Positions 45,437-57,003 of a stretch of 64,000 nt of DNA are shown here, piece after piece. The stretch comes from Pseudomonas sp. MYb185. GTDB taxonomy: Bacteria > Pseudomonadota > Gammaproteobacteria > Pseudomonadales > Pseudomonadaceae. Location: positions 186,001 through 250,000 of the forward strand of contig NZ_PCQD01000006.1 in NCBI RefSeq assembly GCF_002979975.1, written 5' to 3'. The notes under the pieces are model-generated. The model worked only from the letters and a program-made list of their open reading frames with translations. It made no database searches and was not told the origin of the DNA. Position numbers and translations under genes: made by a program. Each line of letters begins with the position of its first letter. Within the stretch, counting starts at the first letter, position 1.

Positions 45437-46717
45437 CTACATCCCCAGCCATCCCGGCAGCGCCAGAGAAATCGCCGGCACATAGGTGATCAACACCAGG
45501 AAGCACAGCAGCAACATCAGCCAGGGCGCAGCGGCGCGCATGACCGAGGTCACCGGCATGCCGGTCACCGCCGAGGTGACGAACAGGTTCAGGCCCACTG
45601 GCGGGGTGATCAGGCCGATCTCCATGTTCACCACCATGATGATGCCCAGGTGGATCGGGTCGATGCCCAGCTGCATGGCGATCGGGAACAGGATCGGCGC
45701 CAGGATCAGGATGATCGCCGAGGGCTCCATGAAGGCACCGGCGATCAGCAGCACTATGTTGACCACCAGCAGGAACATCCAGGGCGACAGCTCCATGGCG
45801 GTGACCCAGGCGGTGATGGCCTGGGGGATCTGTTCGGTGGTCAGCACGTGGGCGAACAGCATGGCGTTGGCGATGATGAACATCAGCATGATGCTCAGCT
45901 TGCCCGCCTCGAGAATCACCTTGGGGCATTCGCGCAGGGTCATGTCCTTGTAGATGAATACCGCGACGAACCAGGCATAGACTGCCGCCACCGCAGCCGC
46001 CTCGGTGGGCGTGAACATGCCCGAGTAGATACCGCCAAGGATGATGATCATCAGCGACAGTCCCCACATGGCCTTGTGTCCGGTGGACAACCACTGGCGG
46101 AAGCTGGCTCTGGGCAAGGCCGGCAGGTTCTTCTTCACGGCGATGATGTAGATCGCCACCATCAACGCCAATCCCAGCATCAGGCCCGGAATCACCCCGG
46201 CCATGAACAGCTTGCCCACCGACTGCTCGGTAGCCGCTGCGTATACCACCATGACGATGGACGGCGGAATCAGGATGCCGAGGGTACCGGCGTTACACAC
46301 GATGCCGGCACCGAAGGCCTGGGGATAGCCTGAGCGCACCATGCCGGCAATGGCGATCGAGCCGACCGCCGCCACCGTGGCCGGGGAAGAACCGGACAGC
46401 GCCGCGAACAGCATGCAGGCCATCACCGCACCGATCGCCAGACCACCACGGATATGCCCGACACTGGCATTGGCGAAGTCGATCAACCGCCGCGCCACAC
46501 CGCCGGTGGTCATGAAGGCCCCCGCCAGCAGGAAGAACGGAATCGCCATCAGGGTGTAGTGCTCGGAGGTTTCGAACAGCTTGATCGCCAGCGAGCCTAC
46601 CGAGTCGGGACTGAACAGGATGATGGTGAGCGAGCCTGCCAGGCCGAGGGATACGGCGACCGGCACGCCGATCAGCATCAGCGCGAACAGGGCGACGAAC
46701 AGGAACAGAATGGTCAT
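45437..46717 (-). CDS. dctM: TRAP transporter large permease (DctM type)
   Basis: A 426-residue inner-membrane protein with about 12 helices, the large subunit of a tripartite ATP-independent periplasmic transporter. Typical segments: LIGVPVAVSLGLAGSL, GSSPATVAAVGSIAIAGM, IPPSIVMVVYA and NLEIGLITPPVGLNLFV-like C-terminal motif. It overlaps dctQ by 4 bases. As last gene of the itaconate-type operon it should import a C4/C5 dicarboxylate. Confidence 0.95.
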   Translation of the reverse strand: MTILFLFVALFALMLIGVPVAVSLGLAGSLTIILFSPDSVGSLAIKLFETSEHYTLMAIPFFLLAGAFMTTGGVARRLIDFANASVGHIRGGLAIGAVMACMLFAALSGSSPATVAAVGSIAIAGMVRSGYPQAFGAGIVCNAGTLGILIPPSIVMVVYAAATEQSVGKLFMAGVIPGLMLGLALMVAIYIIAVKKNLPALPRASFRQWLSTGHKAMWGLSLMIIILGGIYSGMFTPTEAAAVAAVYAWFVAVFIYKDMTLRECPKVILEAGKLSIMLMFIIANAMLFAHVLTTEQIPQAITAWVTAMELSPWMFLLVVNIVLLIAGAFMEPSAIILILAPILFPIAMQLGIDPIHLGIIMVVNMEIGLITPPVGLNLFVTSAVTGMPVTSVMRAAAPWLMLLLCFLVLITYVPAISLALPGWLGM

Positions 46718-47358
46718 TGGTGGCGCTCCTCTTCCTCGGCCAGCTTGATGGCATCAGCGGCCTCGTCAGCCAGGCCCAGGCCAGTCTGTTCGTGACGCAG
46801 GATACGGATCAGGATTTCAACAAAACGGATGAACATCATGGCGAAGCCCAGCGGCACGACCAGCGCGATATGCCACTGGCGAATGCCGAACTGGTCCAGG
46901 TCCTCGGCATGCACGGCGGTGCCGAGCAGTGCGGAGACCCAGTCGAAGCTAGCGACGCTGAGCAGCCCGGCGTACCCCAGGCAGATCAGGCAGGCGATGA
47001 TGCCGATGACCCACTGGGTGCGCTGGCTGGTCAACTTGACCAGCGCATCGACACCGATATGCCCGGCGGTGCGCACGCCGTAGGCCAGACCGAAGAAGAT
47101 CAGCCAGGCGAACAGCGCCTTGCCCAGGGCATTGCCCCAGGTCATGTCCTGGGCAAGGCCGATGATGAAGTCGCCGATGCCGTAGAAGAAGGCGGTGATG
47201 CCCTCGCTGCTGCCCTCGAACTGGTCACCGATGATGAAGAACACGTTGTACAGGTTGTTGATGATGACGTAGACAAAGGTCACCAGGGTCATGACCGACA
47301 GCAGCAGGACGATGATGCCCTCCTCGATGTGGTCCCAGGCCAGACGCAGTGCGTGCAT
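46714..47358 (-). CDS. dctQ: TRAP transporter small permease (DctQ type)
   Basis: A 214-residue membrane protein with four main helices, belonging to the DctQ family though somewhat longer than usual because of an insert after helix 1 (NNLYNVFFIIGDQFEGSSEGITAFFYGIGDF). Helix 2-4 motifs (GVRTAGHIGVDALVK, LGFAMMFIRFVEILIRIL) are typical. Start MHALRLAWDHIEEG follows GGAG. Confidence 0.92.
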   Translation of the reverse strand: MHALRLAWDHIEEGIIVLLLSVMTLVTFVYVIINNLYNVFFIIGDQFEGSSEGITAFFYGIGDFIIGLAQDMTWGNALGKALFAWLIFFGLAYGVRTAGHIGVDALVKLTSQRTQWVIGIIACLICLGYAGLLSVASFDWVSALLGTAVHAEDLDQFGIRQWHIALVVPLGFAMMFIRFVEILIRILRHEQTGLGLADEAADAIKLAEEEERHQ

Positions 47359-47392
47359 GGTGGTTACTCCGGAAAATGGAAACGGAAAGCCC

Positions 47393-47416
47393 GCAGCCGG
47401 CATCACTGCCGGCTGC
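47393..47416 (-). other. Intercistronic hairpin between dctP and dctQ
   Basis: GCAGCCGGCA and TGCCGGCTGC form a perfect 10-bp stem with a 4-base loop, without a T run. Such hairpins commonly stabilise the abundant binding-protein message relative to the permease genes. Confidence 0.55.
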
Positions 47417-47428
47417 GCCAGAATGTCT

Positions 47429-49315
<1,887 letters not shown>

Positions 49316-49319
<4 letters not shown>

Positions 49320-50521
49320 ACCGCCCCCTGCTGGCGCAAGTGCTGGATATCGCCCGCCGCATAGCCCAGTTCGGCCAGCAGGCTGTCGGTATGCTCGCCG
49401 AGCCCCGGCACCGCATCCATCCGCGGTTCGAAGGCGGCATTGCGACCCGGTGGCAGCAGCGCCGGCAGCATGCCCGCAGGGCTGTCCACCTCGACCCAGC
49501 GCTGGCGCGCCTTGAGCTGCGGGTGGGCCCAGACGCTGGCCATGTCGTTGACATGGGCATTGGCGATCGGCGCGGCATCCAGGCGGGCAATCACCTCATC
49601 GGAGCTCAGCGCGGCAAACGCCTCGACGATGATGGCGCGCAGTTCCGCGCGGTTTTCCGAGCGTCGGGAGTTGCTGGCAAAGCGTTCGTCGCTGGCCAGC
49701 TGCGGCTGCAGCAGAACCTTGTCGCAGAACGCCTGCCACTCGCGCTCGTTCTGCAGACCGAGCATCACCGACTTGCCGTCGCCGGCAGGGAACGGACCAT
49801 AGGGGTAGATGGTGGCGTGCGCGGCACCGGCACGCGGTGGCGGCGTCGCGCCCTGATAGGCGTAGTACAGTGGGAAGCCCATCCATTCCACCAGGCTTTC
49901 CAGCATGGATACATCGACCCGGCTGCCGACCCCGGTCTTGTCGCGCAGCATCAGCGCCGAGAGCACCCCGGTATAGGCATACATGCCGGCGGCGATATCG
50001 GCGATCGAACAGCCGGCCTTGGCCATGTCGTCGTCACCGGGTCCGCCAGTGACCGACAGGAAACCGCCCTCGCTCTGGATCAGCAGGTCATAGGCCTTCT
50101 TCTGTTCGTAGGGGCCGCCCTCGCCGTAGCCGGAAATATCGCACACGATCAGCTGCGGAAAACGCGCATGCAGCGCCTCGAAGGACAGCCCCATGCGCGC
50201 CGCTGCGCCCGGTGCCAGGTTCTGTACCAGCACGTCGGCCTGGGCCAGCAGGCGCTCCAGCACCTGATCGGCGCCCGGCTGCTTGACGTCCAGGGTCAGG
50301 CTCTCCTTGGAGCGGTTGGTCCAGACGAAGTGCGAGGCCAGGCCGCTGACCCGCTCGTCGTAACCCCGGGCGAAATCGCCGGAGCCAGGACGCTCGACCT
50401 TGATCACCCGCGCGCCCAGATCGGCCAACTGACGGGTGCAGAACGGCGCGGCAATCGCGTGCTCCAGACTGACCACGGTGATGCCGTCCAGTGGACGGGG
50501 CTTGTCTGTCACCTTGTTCAT
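49316..50521 (-). CDS. ict: Itaconate CoA-transferase (CaiB/BaiF family)
   Basis: A 401-residue family III CoA-transferase (LDGITVVSLEHAIAAPFCTRQLADLGARVIKVERP, VLVQNLAPGAAARMGL, CDISGYGEGGPY, GSRVDVSMLESLVEWMG). Synteny with P. aeruginosa PA0882 supports transfer of CoA from succinyl-CoA to itaconate. It overlaps both neighbours by 4 bases, indicating tight coupling. It is clearly different from the CaiB protein of the unknown cluster. Confidence 0.88.
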
Positions 50522-51897
50522 GCGCGGCTCTCCCGCGGCGCAACGCCGACCAATGTATTGAGATCATCCAGCGCATGCAGGCTCCAGACCTGCTCGATAA
50601 AGCGGCTGGCCTGCGGCTCATCGCAGGCACCGGAGAACGCCACCAACCGGCGGAACTTGTCCTCCAGCTCGGCGCGGCTCAGGGTGTTGCCCGGATCGCC
50701 CTTGGGCTCATCGATGCTGTCATGCAGGGTGCGACCATCGGTGGTACTGACCACCACCCGACCCAGCCAGCGCTGCGGATAGGCGCCGTCCACTTCCGGA
50801 TCCAGTTGCATCTCGACTTTCTCGCGGAACACTCCGATGCGCGCATCGGTCAGGCTGTGCTGCTCGAACTCCGGCAGCCCGGCCTTGCCGTAGATGGCGA
50901 TCAGGCCCAGCACCGTGCCCATGGAGAACTTGGCCTGGTGTACCGTCTGCGGCACCACCACCCGGCCCAGCACATCAATCGCGCCCTGGTGCACGCGGGT
51001 CACCACGCCGGCAATTTCCTCGGCCTGCAGCTGCTCGCGCTGCATCAGCTGCAGCAGCGCATCGGCCGCCGGGTGGGTGTGCCGGCAGGAAGCGTGGAAC
51101 TTGAACGACGTTTCCGGCAGCGCCCAACGGCTGCCCAGCCGGTCGGACAGCTTGCTCGGATCGGCATCGCTGGACATGCCCGCGGCCATGCCCTGCTCCC
51201 CTTCCAGAATGTTCTGCGCACCACTCAGACCATCAGCGGTCAGGTAGGCGGCCAGCAGGCCATCGGCAGCGGCCTTGGCGGTGTGCAACTGCTTGGAATC
51301 CGCCGCATCGCGAAGGAACTCCCACAAGCCGGCGGCCTGGGTCCCGGCACTGCCGAGCAGGTTGGTGAACTGCTGTTGGTCGAAGTCCAGCAGCTTGCCC
51401 ACGGCCACGGCGGCGGCCAGGGTGCCGACGGTCGCAGTGGTGTGGAAGATGCGGTAGTGCGAGCGGCCAAGGAATTCACCGATGCGGATACCTGCCTCGT
51501 AGCCGGCCACCGAGGCCAGAATCAGTTCGCGCCCGCTCTTGCCCAAGTCCTGGGCGGCGGCCAGCGCGGCGGGGAATACCACCGTGGCCGGGTGCAGTAC
51601 CGAGCTGTTGTGCAGGTCATCCTGCTCGACCAGGTGCGAGCTGGCAGCGTTGACCAGCGCGGCAAAGTAGGCCGAGCTGGAACGACCATTGACCAGGATC
51701 TGCGCCTTGCCACTGGCCGGCCCCATGCGCTCGGCATAACGCTCGAACAGCGGGATCGGGTGCGCGCCCTGGGCGGCCAGTGCCGAGGCCAGCCAGTCGA
51801 GGAACAACTCTTCGGTACGACGCACCACGGCCTCGGGCAGTTGCTCGTAGCTCAGGCCGGCAAGAAACTCGGTAAGTGCCTGGGTATGCTGACTCAT
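50518..51897 (-). CDS. MmgE/PrpD family protein
   Basis: A 459-residue MmgE/PrpD family protein (2-methylcitrate dehydratase and cis-aconitate decarboxylase fold): FLDWLASALAAQGAHP, NAASSHLVEQDDLHNSSVLHPATVVFPAALA, GYEAGIRIGEFLG, KFHASCRHTHPAADALL. In P. aeruginosa PA0881 lies at this place in the itaconate cluster; its exact role there is not settled. A dehydratase or decarboxylase acting on a C5/C6 carboxylate is plausible. Confidence 0.87.
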   Translation of the reverse strand: MSQHTQALTEFLAGLSYEQLPEAVVRRTEELFLDWLASALAAQGAHPIPLFERYAERMGPASGKAQILVNGRSSSAYFAALVNAASSHLVEQDDLHNSSVLHPATVVFPAALAAAQDLGKSGRELILASVAGYEAGIRIGEFLGRSHYRIFHTTATVGTLAAAVAVGKLLDFDQQQFTNLLGSAGTQAAGLWEFLRDAADSKQLHTAKAAADGLLAAYLTADGLSGAQNILEGEQGMAAGMSSDADPSKLSDRLGSRWALPETSFKFHASCRHTHPAADALLQLMQREQLQAEEIAGVVTRVHQGAIDVLGRVVVPQTVHQAKFSMGTVLGLIAIYGKAGLPEFEQHSLTDARIGVFREKVEMQLDPEVDGAYPQRWLGRVVVSTTDGRTLHDSIDEPKGDPGNTLSRAELEDKFRRLVAFSGACDEPQASRFIEQVWSLHALDDLNTLVGVAPRESRA

Positions 51898-51927
51898 GCT
51901 GTTTTCCTTGTAGTTGCCCGGAGACGA

Positions 51928-53091
51928 TCAGAAGCTGCGCGGCAGATCGAGAATGTGCTCGGAGACATAGGACAGGATCAGGTTGGTGGAGATCGGTGCC
52001 ACCTGATACAGCCGGGTCTCGCGGAACTTGCGCTCGACGTCGTATTCGTTGGCGAAGCCGAAGCCGCCATGGGTCTGCAGGCAGGCGTTGGCCGCTTCCC
52101 AGGACGCCTTGGCCGCCAGGTACTTGGCCATGTTCGCCGCCGCGCCGGCGTTGCGTCCGGCGTCGTATTCCTCACAGGCGCGCCAGCGCATCAGGTCGGC
52201 CGCCTCGATCTCGATATGCGCCTCGGCAATCGGGAACTGCACACCCTGGTTCTGGCCGATCGGCCGACCGAACACCACCCGGTCCCTGGCATACTCGGTG
52301 GATTTCTGGGTGAACCAGTGGCCGTCACCGATACATTCAGCAGCGATCAGCGTGCGTTCGGCATTCAGGCCGTCGAGGATGTAGCGGAAGCCCTTGCCCT
52401 CTTCGCCAATCAGGCTGCTGGCGGGAATTTCCAGATTGTCGAAGAACAGCTCGTTGGTCTCGTGGTTGACCATGTTGGCGATCGGCTGCACGGTCATGCC
52501 GTTGCCGATGGCCTCGCGCAGATCGACCAGGAAGATCGACATGCCATCGGCCTTGCGCTGCACCTCGGCCAGCGGCGTGGTGCGCGCCAGCAGGATCATC
52601 AGGTCGGAGTGCTGGATACGCGAGATCCACACCTTCTGGCCGTTGATCACATACTTGTCGCCCTGCTTCACCGCCGTGGTCTTGATCTTGGTGGTGTCGG
52701 TGCCGGTGGTCGGCTCGGTCACGCCCATCGACTGCAGGCGCAGCTCGCCGCTGGCCAGTTTGGGCAGGTAGAAGCTCTTCTGCTCGTCGCTACCGTTACG
52801 CAGCAGGGTGAACATGTTGTACATCTGGCCGTGCACGGTGCCGGAGTTGCCACCGCAGCGATTGACCTCCTCGAGGATGATCGAGGCCTCGGCCAGGCCC
52901 AGGCCGGAACCGCCGTACTGTTCGGGAATCATCGCCGACAGCCAGCCGGCCTGGGTCAGGGCGCTGACGAAGGCCTCGGGGAAGCCCTTGGCCTCGTCGA
53001 TCTTGCGCCAGTATTCGCCGTCGAACTCGGCACACAGGGCGCGCACACCCTCGCGGATGGCGTTGTATTCGTCATTCAGGTACGGATTCAT
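51928..53091 (-). CDS. Acyl-CoA dehydrogenase family protein
   Basis: A 387-residue FAD-dependent acyl-CoA dehydrogenase: YGGSGLGLAEASIILEEVNRCGG, MGVTEPTTGTDTTKIKTTA (FAD-binding), WISRIQHSDLMILLART, and QTHGGFGFANEYDVERKFRETRLYQVAPIS. The start MNPYLNDEY follows GAGGAACCGAG. It corresponds to PA0879 in the P. aeruginosa itaconate cluster and may oxidise methylsuccinyl-CoA-like intermediates; that substrate is inferred. Confidence 0.9.
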   Translation of the reverse strand: MNPYLNDEYNAIREGVRALCAEFDGEYWRKIDEAKGFPEAFVSALTQAGWLSAMIPEQYGGSGLGLAEASIILEEVNRCGGNSGTVHGQMYNMFTLLRNGSDEQKSFYLPKLASGELRLQSMGVTEPTTGTDTTKIKTTAVKQGDKYVINGQKVWISRIQHSDLMILLARTTPLAEVQRKADGMSIFLVDLREAIGNGMTVQPIANMVNHETNELFFDNLEIPASSLIGEEGKGFRYILDGLNAERTLIAAECIGDGHWFTQKSTEYARDRVVFGRPIGQNQGVQFPIAEAHIEIEAADLMRWRACEEYDAGRNAGAAANMAKYLAAKASWEAANACLQTHGGFGFANEYDVERKFRETRLYQVAPISTNLILSYVSEHILDLPRSF

Positions 53092-53152
53092 CTCGGTTCC
53101 TCTCATCAGCGGCAGCCCGCGCCGCAGCTGGTCATCACGGTTGCTTGAATGC

Positions 53153-53980
53153 TCAGTCGAACTGCACGTCAGCCTGCTGCGCCATGCCGTCGGCATTGCC
53201 GGTCCACAGCTCGGCCTTGCCCGGCTCGACAATGCGGCCACCGGCCACGAAGGGCTGCGGCGCGATCAGCGGCCGCAGTCCGCGGTAGGCGAAGCGCCGC
53301 AGGCGGGCCTCGGGGTTGGCCCGGCAGAAGGCGCGCAGATTCAGTGTGGCCATCAACGGGCCGTGGACCACCAGGCCCGGGTAACCTTCGGTCTCGGTGA
53401 CATAGGGCCAGTCATAGTGGATACGGTGGCCATTGAAGGTCACCGCGGAATAGCGGAACAACAGGGTCGGGGTGGGCGTGACCGGCTCCTGCCAGTCGGC
53501 CTCCGGCAAGGCCACGCCGGCGGACAGCTTGGGCGGGCTCGGCTCGCGATAGACAATATCCTGCTCCTCGCGGATCGCCAGTAGGTCGTCCTGCAGATAA
53601 TCGTGCTGCACGGTGACGAACAGCAGCGAGCCAGTGCGGCCGGCCTTTTCCTCGATCTTGAGGATGGTGGACACGCGCTTGGCCTCGGCACCCACCCGTA
53701 GCGGCTGATGGAATTCCACGCGGCCACCGGCCCACATGCGGTTGCGGTTGTCCGCCGGCGGCAGGAACCCGCCCCGGGCCGGATGCCCATCACCACCCAG
53801 ACCGGACTCGGCCACCGCCGGCTGGAAGAAGCACCACTGCCACAGGGGCGGCAGGGGCTCGCCCGGTTGTGGCGCCGCCTCGCCGAAGGTGGCGGCAATG
53901 CGCTGAATCAGGTTCAGGCTCAGGTGGTCATGGATATCTTCGCTGCGCCCGACCCAGGCGGACAGTGCAGTATCGCTCAT
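53153..53980 (-). CDS. ich: Itaconyl-CoA/mesaconyl-C4-CoA hydratase (MaoC-like)
   Basis: A 275-residue protein with an N-terminal FAS1-like dehydratase domain and a C-terminal hotdog domain, as in mesaconyl-C4-CoA hydratases. Visible motifs: WQWCFFQPAVAESGLGGDGHPARGGFLPP, RMWAGGRVEFHQPLRVG, and FRYSAVTFNGHRIHYDWPYVTETEGYPGLVVHGPLMATLNL, with the hot-dog Asp/His region. It hydrates itaconyl-CoA to citramalyl-CoA. First gene of the minus-strand operon, divergent from lysR. The ATG at MSDTALSAW has GGGGA upstream. Confidence 0.87.
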   Translation of the reverse strand: MSDTALSAWVGRSEDIHDHLSLNLIQRIAATFGEAAPQPGEPLPPLWQWCFFQPAVAESGLGGDGHPARGGFLPPADNRNRMWAGGRVEFHQPLRVGAEAKRVSTILKIEEKAGRTGSLLFVTVQHDYLQDDLLAIREEQDIVYREPSPPKLSAGVALPEADWQEPVTPTPTLLFRYSAVTFNGHRIHYDWPYVTETEGYPGLVVHGPLMATLNLRAFCRANPEARLRRFAYRGLRPLIAPQPFVAGGRIVEPGKAELWTGNADGMAQQADVQFD

Positions 53981-54005
53981 CGGTATGCATCCCCGTGGCT
54001 GCGTT

Positions 54006-54018
54006 GTTGTGTCGCAAC
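54006..54018. promoter_or_regulatory. Candidate LysR-type operator
   Basis: GTTGTGTCGCAAC is a 13-bp imperfect palindrome (GTTG-N5-CAAC) within the 144-base divergent gap between ich and the LysR gene, containing a T-N11-A type arrangement. It lies 26 bases upstream of the ich start. Confidence 0.4.
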
Positions 54019-54124
54019 CTTGCCAAGGAGCCGGCGATCTGTGAATCTGCATTTCAGCAAGGGTGCGTTCGGTTCTGATTAACGCCAACCCGGACGCCAG
54101 TATCCACGCGGAAAACAGTTATCC

Positions 54125-55015
54125 ATGCATTTCGATTTATCCGACCTTCGCCTGTTCATCCACATCGCCGAATCGCCCAGCCTGACCCAGGGCGCGCGCA
54201 AGGCCTTCATCTCCCCGGCGGCAGCCAGCGTGCGGATCAAGAGCCTGGAGACCAGCTTTGGCAGCCGGCTGTTGTACCGTGACAGCCGCGGCGTCGAGCT
54301 GACTCCCGCAGGTCAGCTGTTTCTGCAGCATGCGCGACTGATCATGCGCCAGGTGGATTACATGAAAAGCGAGTTCACCGAATACGGTGCCGAGGCCGCC
54401 GGGCATATCCGCATCTTCGCCAACACCACCGCCGCCACCGAGTTCCTGCCTGATGTGCTGGCTGGTTTTCTCGCCGAACGGCCGGGGGTAACGGTGGATC
54501 TGCAGGAGCGCCTGAGCCGGGATATCGTGCGCGGGGTGCTGGATGGCTCCACCGACCTGGGCATCATCGCCGGGCCGGTCGAAGCCCAGAACCTACAGGT
54601 GATCCGCTTCAGCACCGACCGCCTGGTGCTGGCCACCCCGCTGGATCATCCGCTGGCCAGCCGCCAGAGCCTCAAGCTGCTCGACACCCTGGGCTACCCG
54701 CATATCAGCATGCACGAGGGCACCACCCTGCTGCGCTTCCTGCAGGAACAGGTGGCGCTGCATGGGCACAGCCTGAACATGCGCATCAAGGTCTACAGCT
54801 TCGAAGCCATGTGCCGGATGGTCGAAGCGGGTGTGGGCATAGCTGTGCTGCCGGACTCCTCGGCCCGCCGCCACCAGCGCACCATGAGCCTGTCGGTGAT
54901 CGAACTGGACGAACCCTGGCGGGTACGCGAGCGCAGCATTCTGGTACGGGATCTGCAGGCGCTGCCCAAGGTGATCCGGGCGTTGATCGAGTTGATGCAG
55001 AGTAAAGGCGAGTGA
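54125..55015 (+). CDS. LysR-family regulator of the itaconate-type operon
   Basis: A 296-residue LysR-type regulator: winged helix-turn-helix (DLRLFIHIAESPSLTQGARKAFISPAAASVRIKSLETSFGSRLLYRDSRG) and a periplasmic-binding-like effector domain. Divergent position to ich matches PA0877 opposite the P. aeruginosa itaconate genes. It probably activates the operon in response to itaconate or its CoA product and represses its own gene. Confidence 0.92.
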   Translation: MHFDLSDLRLFIHIAESPSLTQGARKAFISPAAASVRIKSLETSFGSRLLYRDSRGVELTPAGQLFLQHARLIMRQVDYMKSEFTEYGAEAAGHIRIFANTTAATEFLPDVLAGFLAERPGVTVDLQERLSRDIVRGVLDGSTDLGIIAGPVEAQNLQVIRFSTDRLVLATPLDHPLASRQSLKLLDTLGYPHISMHEGTTLLRFLQEQVALHGHSLNMRIKVYSFEAMCRMVEAGVGIAVLPDSSARRHQRTMSLSVIELDEPWRVRERSILVRDLQALPKVIRALIELMQSKGE

Positions 55016-55040
55016 AATCGCGCTACCGACGGGTGCAACC

Positions 55041-55120
55041 CGGGTTGGCGAGCCCCTGCTCGCCGACAAGCTACGCACCCACTGCGACTTTGCAGGCGTA
55101 GCGCAGGCGCGCTACACCCC
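55041..55120. repeat. Dispersed double-hairpin repeat, copy C
   Basis: GGCGAGC-CCCT-GCTCGCC (55047-55064) and GTAGCGC-AGGC-GCGCTAC (55098-55115) followed by ACCCC, in the convergent gap between the LysR gene and mtfA. It has the same two-hairpin layout as copy A, with compensating changes in the first stem. Confidence 0.75.
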
Positions 55121-55127
55121 GAGCCCC

Positions 55128-56018
55128 TTATGACTGCAGCAGGTCCTGCCGATAGAAGTCCGCCAGATGCCGATATACCCCAGGCCAGGCGGCCTGCAGC
55201 GGCTCGGGCTGCTCGAAGAAGGTTTCCGACAGCACCGCGAAGAACTCCGCCGGGTCTTCCAGCGCGTACTCATCCACCGGCAGCGGCTCGCCCTGCTCGG
55301 CGCGTCTGGCCAGATCATCCCAGGCCGCCTGCATATCCTGCTTCCAGGCAGCAGCATCCATACCCGCATGCAAGGGTGGCGCACCGTTGGCCGACGCATC
55401 ACGCATATCCAGGGTATGCGCCAGCTCATGAATGACCACGTTGTAGCCGTCGCCCTGCCCCGAATGCCAGACATCCTCCAGCGACAACACCACCGGCCCG
55501 CGCTCCCAGGCTTCGCCACTGCGCTCGCTGACTTCCTGATGGACAATACCGAACTCATCTTCCCAGCTATGCTCGGCAACGAAGGGCCCGTCATACAGAA
55601 TCAGCGTCCGCCAGCCGTCATACCAGTCCAGGCCCAGCTCCAGCACCGGAACGGCGGCCATCCCCGCGATGCGCAGGCGCAGCCGGTCGTCCAGTTCAGC
55701 ATCATTGATGGCGACCAGATGCTTGCGCAGCAGCAGGCGCAGGGCCAGTTGCTGGATGCGCTGTTGCTGCTCCAGCGGGTAGCGCTGATACACCGTCCAG
55801 TCGCCCAGTGCGGCATGCCATTGCGCGGAGGTAACCGCTAGTCGGCGTAGCTGGCGATCTTCCCGCCAGTAACGCAGACGCTGCCACCAGCCCGAAGCAG
55901 CGGGCGCATTCAACTTGGCTACGATGACTCTCTCCTCCCGACTCGACAAGAACAATGACACTGACTCCGAATCGCACCGATAAACCCGTGCGTTCCAGGC
56001 ATGCCTTGAGTTTGACAT
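55128..56018 (-). CDS. mtfA: MtfA-type zinc peptidase
   Basis: A zinc-dependent peptidase of the MtfA family (E. coli MtfA binds the repressor Mlc). HELAH (His197-Glu198-x2-His201) forms the metal site, with a downstream Glu in the EDPAEFFAVLSE segment. LPVLELGLDWYDGW-type core is conserved. Family members of about 265 residues would begin near residue 30 here; a strong GGGAGGAG site lies before an ATC-GTA stretch with no usual start codon, so the N-terminus is uncertain and the ATG at 56018 is provisional. Confidence 0.85.
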   Translation of the reverse strand: MSNSRHAWNARVYRCDSESVSLFLSSREERVIVAKLNAPAASGWWQRLRYWREDRQLRRLAVTSAQWHAALGDWTVYQRYPLEQQQRIQQLALRLLLRKHLVAINDAELDDRLRLRIAGMAAVPVLELGLDWYDGWRTLILYDGPFVAEHSWEDEFGIVHQEVSERSGEAWERGPVVLSLEDVWHSGQGDGYNVVIHELAHTLDMRDASANGAPPLHAGMDAAAWKQDMQAAWDDLARRAEQGEPLPVDEYALEDPAEFFAVLSETFFEQPEPLQAAWPGVYRHLADFYRQDLLQS

Positions 56019-56077
56019 CCTCCCCTGCGACTGGCCATTCTGCTCTGCCGCTGTTTCCTCAACCCTGATGGAAAGTC

Positions 56078-56992
56078 ATGACCCGCAACAACGCCACCCT
56101 GATAGGTTTGATCGCCATCCTGCTATGGAGCTCGATCGTGGGGCTCATTCGGGGTGTAAGCGAACACCTGGGCGCGACCGGTGGCGCGGCCATGATCTAT
56201 ACCGTGGCAGCTGTTTTTCTATTGTTTTCCGTGGGTCCCACCCGGGTCAGTCGATTCCCCAAACGCTATCTGTTCTGGGGTAGTCTGCTGTTCGTGACCT
56301 ATGAGCTGTGCCTGGCCCTGTCCATCGGCTATGCCAACTCCAGCAGGCAGGCCATCGAGGTCGGCATGGTGAACTACCTGTGGCCGGCCTTCGTCATGGC
56401 CGCTGCCATCCTGTTCAATAGGCAACGAGCCAACCTGCTGATCCTGATACCCGGCTTTGTTCTGGCCATTCTCGGTATCTGCTGGGTGCTGGGCGGTGAC
56501 GAGGGGCTGCATCTGCCGAGCATGCTGGCAAATATCCAGGACAACCCGCGGAGCTATGGACTGGCCTTTAGCGGCGCACTTATCTGGACCCCTTACTGCA
56601 CGGTAACCGCGCGGATTTCCGAGGGTAACAATGGCATCACCCTGTTCTTCATGCTCACTGCGCTGGTGCTGTGGCTGAAGTACCTGTTTATCGGCGGCGA
56701 GCCAATGCACTTCAGCCTGCAGGCCATCGTCTACCTGGTGCTGGCTGCGGCCGCAATGGGTTTTGGTTACGCAGCCTGGAACGTCGGCATTCTGCACGGC
56801 AACGTCACCGTGCTCGCCGGCGCTTCGTATTTCATTCCGGTGATCTCGGCGGCGCTGGCGGCATTGGTATTGCAAACACCGCTATCGCTATCGTTCTGGC
56901 AGGGCGCGGCCATGGTCTGTGTGGGTTCCATCCTGTGCTGGGTGGCCACACGAGGAAAGCGCAGCAGAATGCAGGAAGCCACTGCTAACTGA
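56078..56992 (+). CDS. yddG: YddG-type EamA exporter (aromatic amino acids)
   Basis: A 304-residue DMT transporter with ten predicted helices. Its sequence follows YddG closely (ATLIGLIAILLWSSIVGLIRGVSEHLG; YANSSRQAIEVGMVNYLWPAF; GYAAWNVGILHGNVTVLAGASYFIPVISA). YddG exports aromatic amino acids and analogues such as paraquat. Monocistronic and divergent from mtfA with a 59-base gap. Confidence 0.88.
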   Translation: MTRNNATLIGLIAILLWSSIVGLIRGVSEHLGATGGAAMIYTVAAVFLLFSVGPTRVSRFPKRYLFWGSLLFVTYELCLALSIGYANSSRQAIEVGMVNYLWPAFVMAAAILFNRQRANLLILIPGFVLAILGICWVLGGDEGLHLPSMLANIQDNPRSYGLAFSGALIWTPYCTVTARISEGNNGITLFFMLTALVLWLKYLFIGGEPMHFSLQAIVYLVLAAAAMGFGYAAWNVGILHGNVTVLAGASYFIPVISAALAALVLQTPLSLSFWQGAAMVCVGSILCWVATRGKRSRMQEATAN

Positions 56993-57003
56993 GAGAGGCG
57001 TCA

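Noticed and set aside
50491..53148. Open plus-strand frame of 885 codons opposite mmgE/prpD and the acyl-CoA dehydrogenase
   Set aside because: Antisense to two recognised enzymes, with low-complexity composition and no domain pattern.
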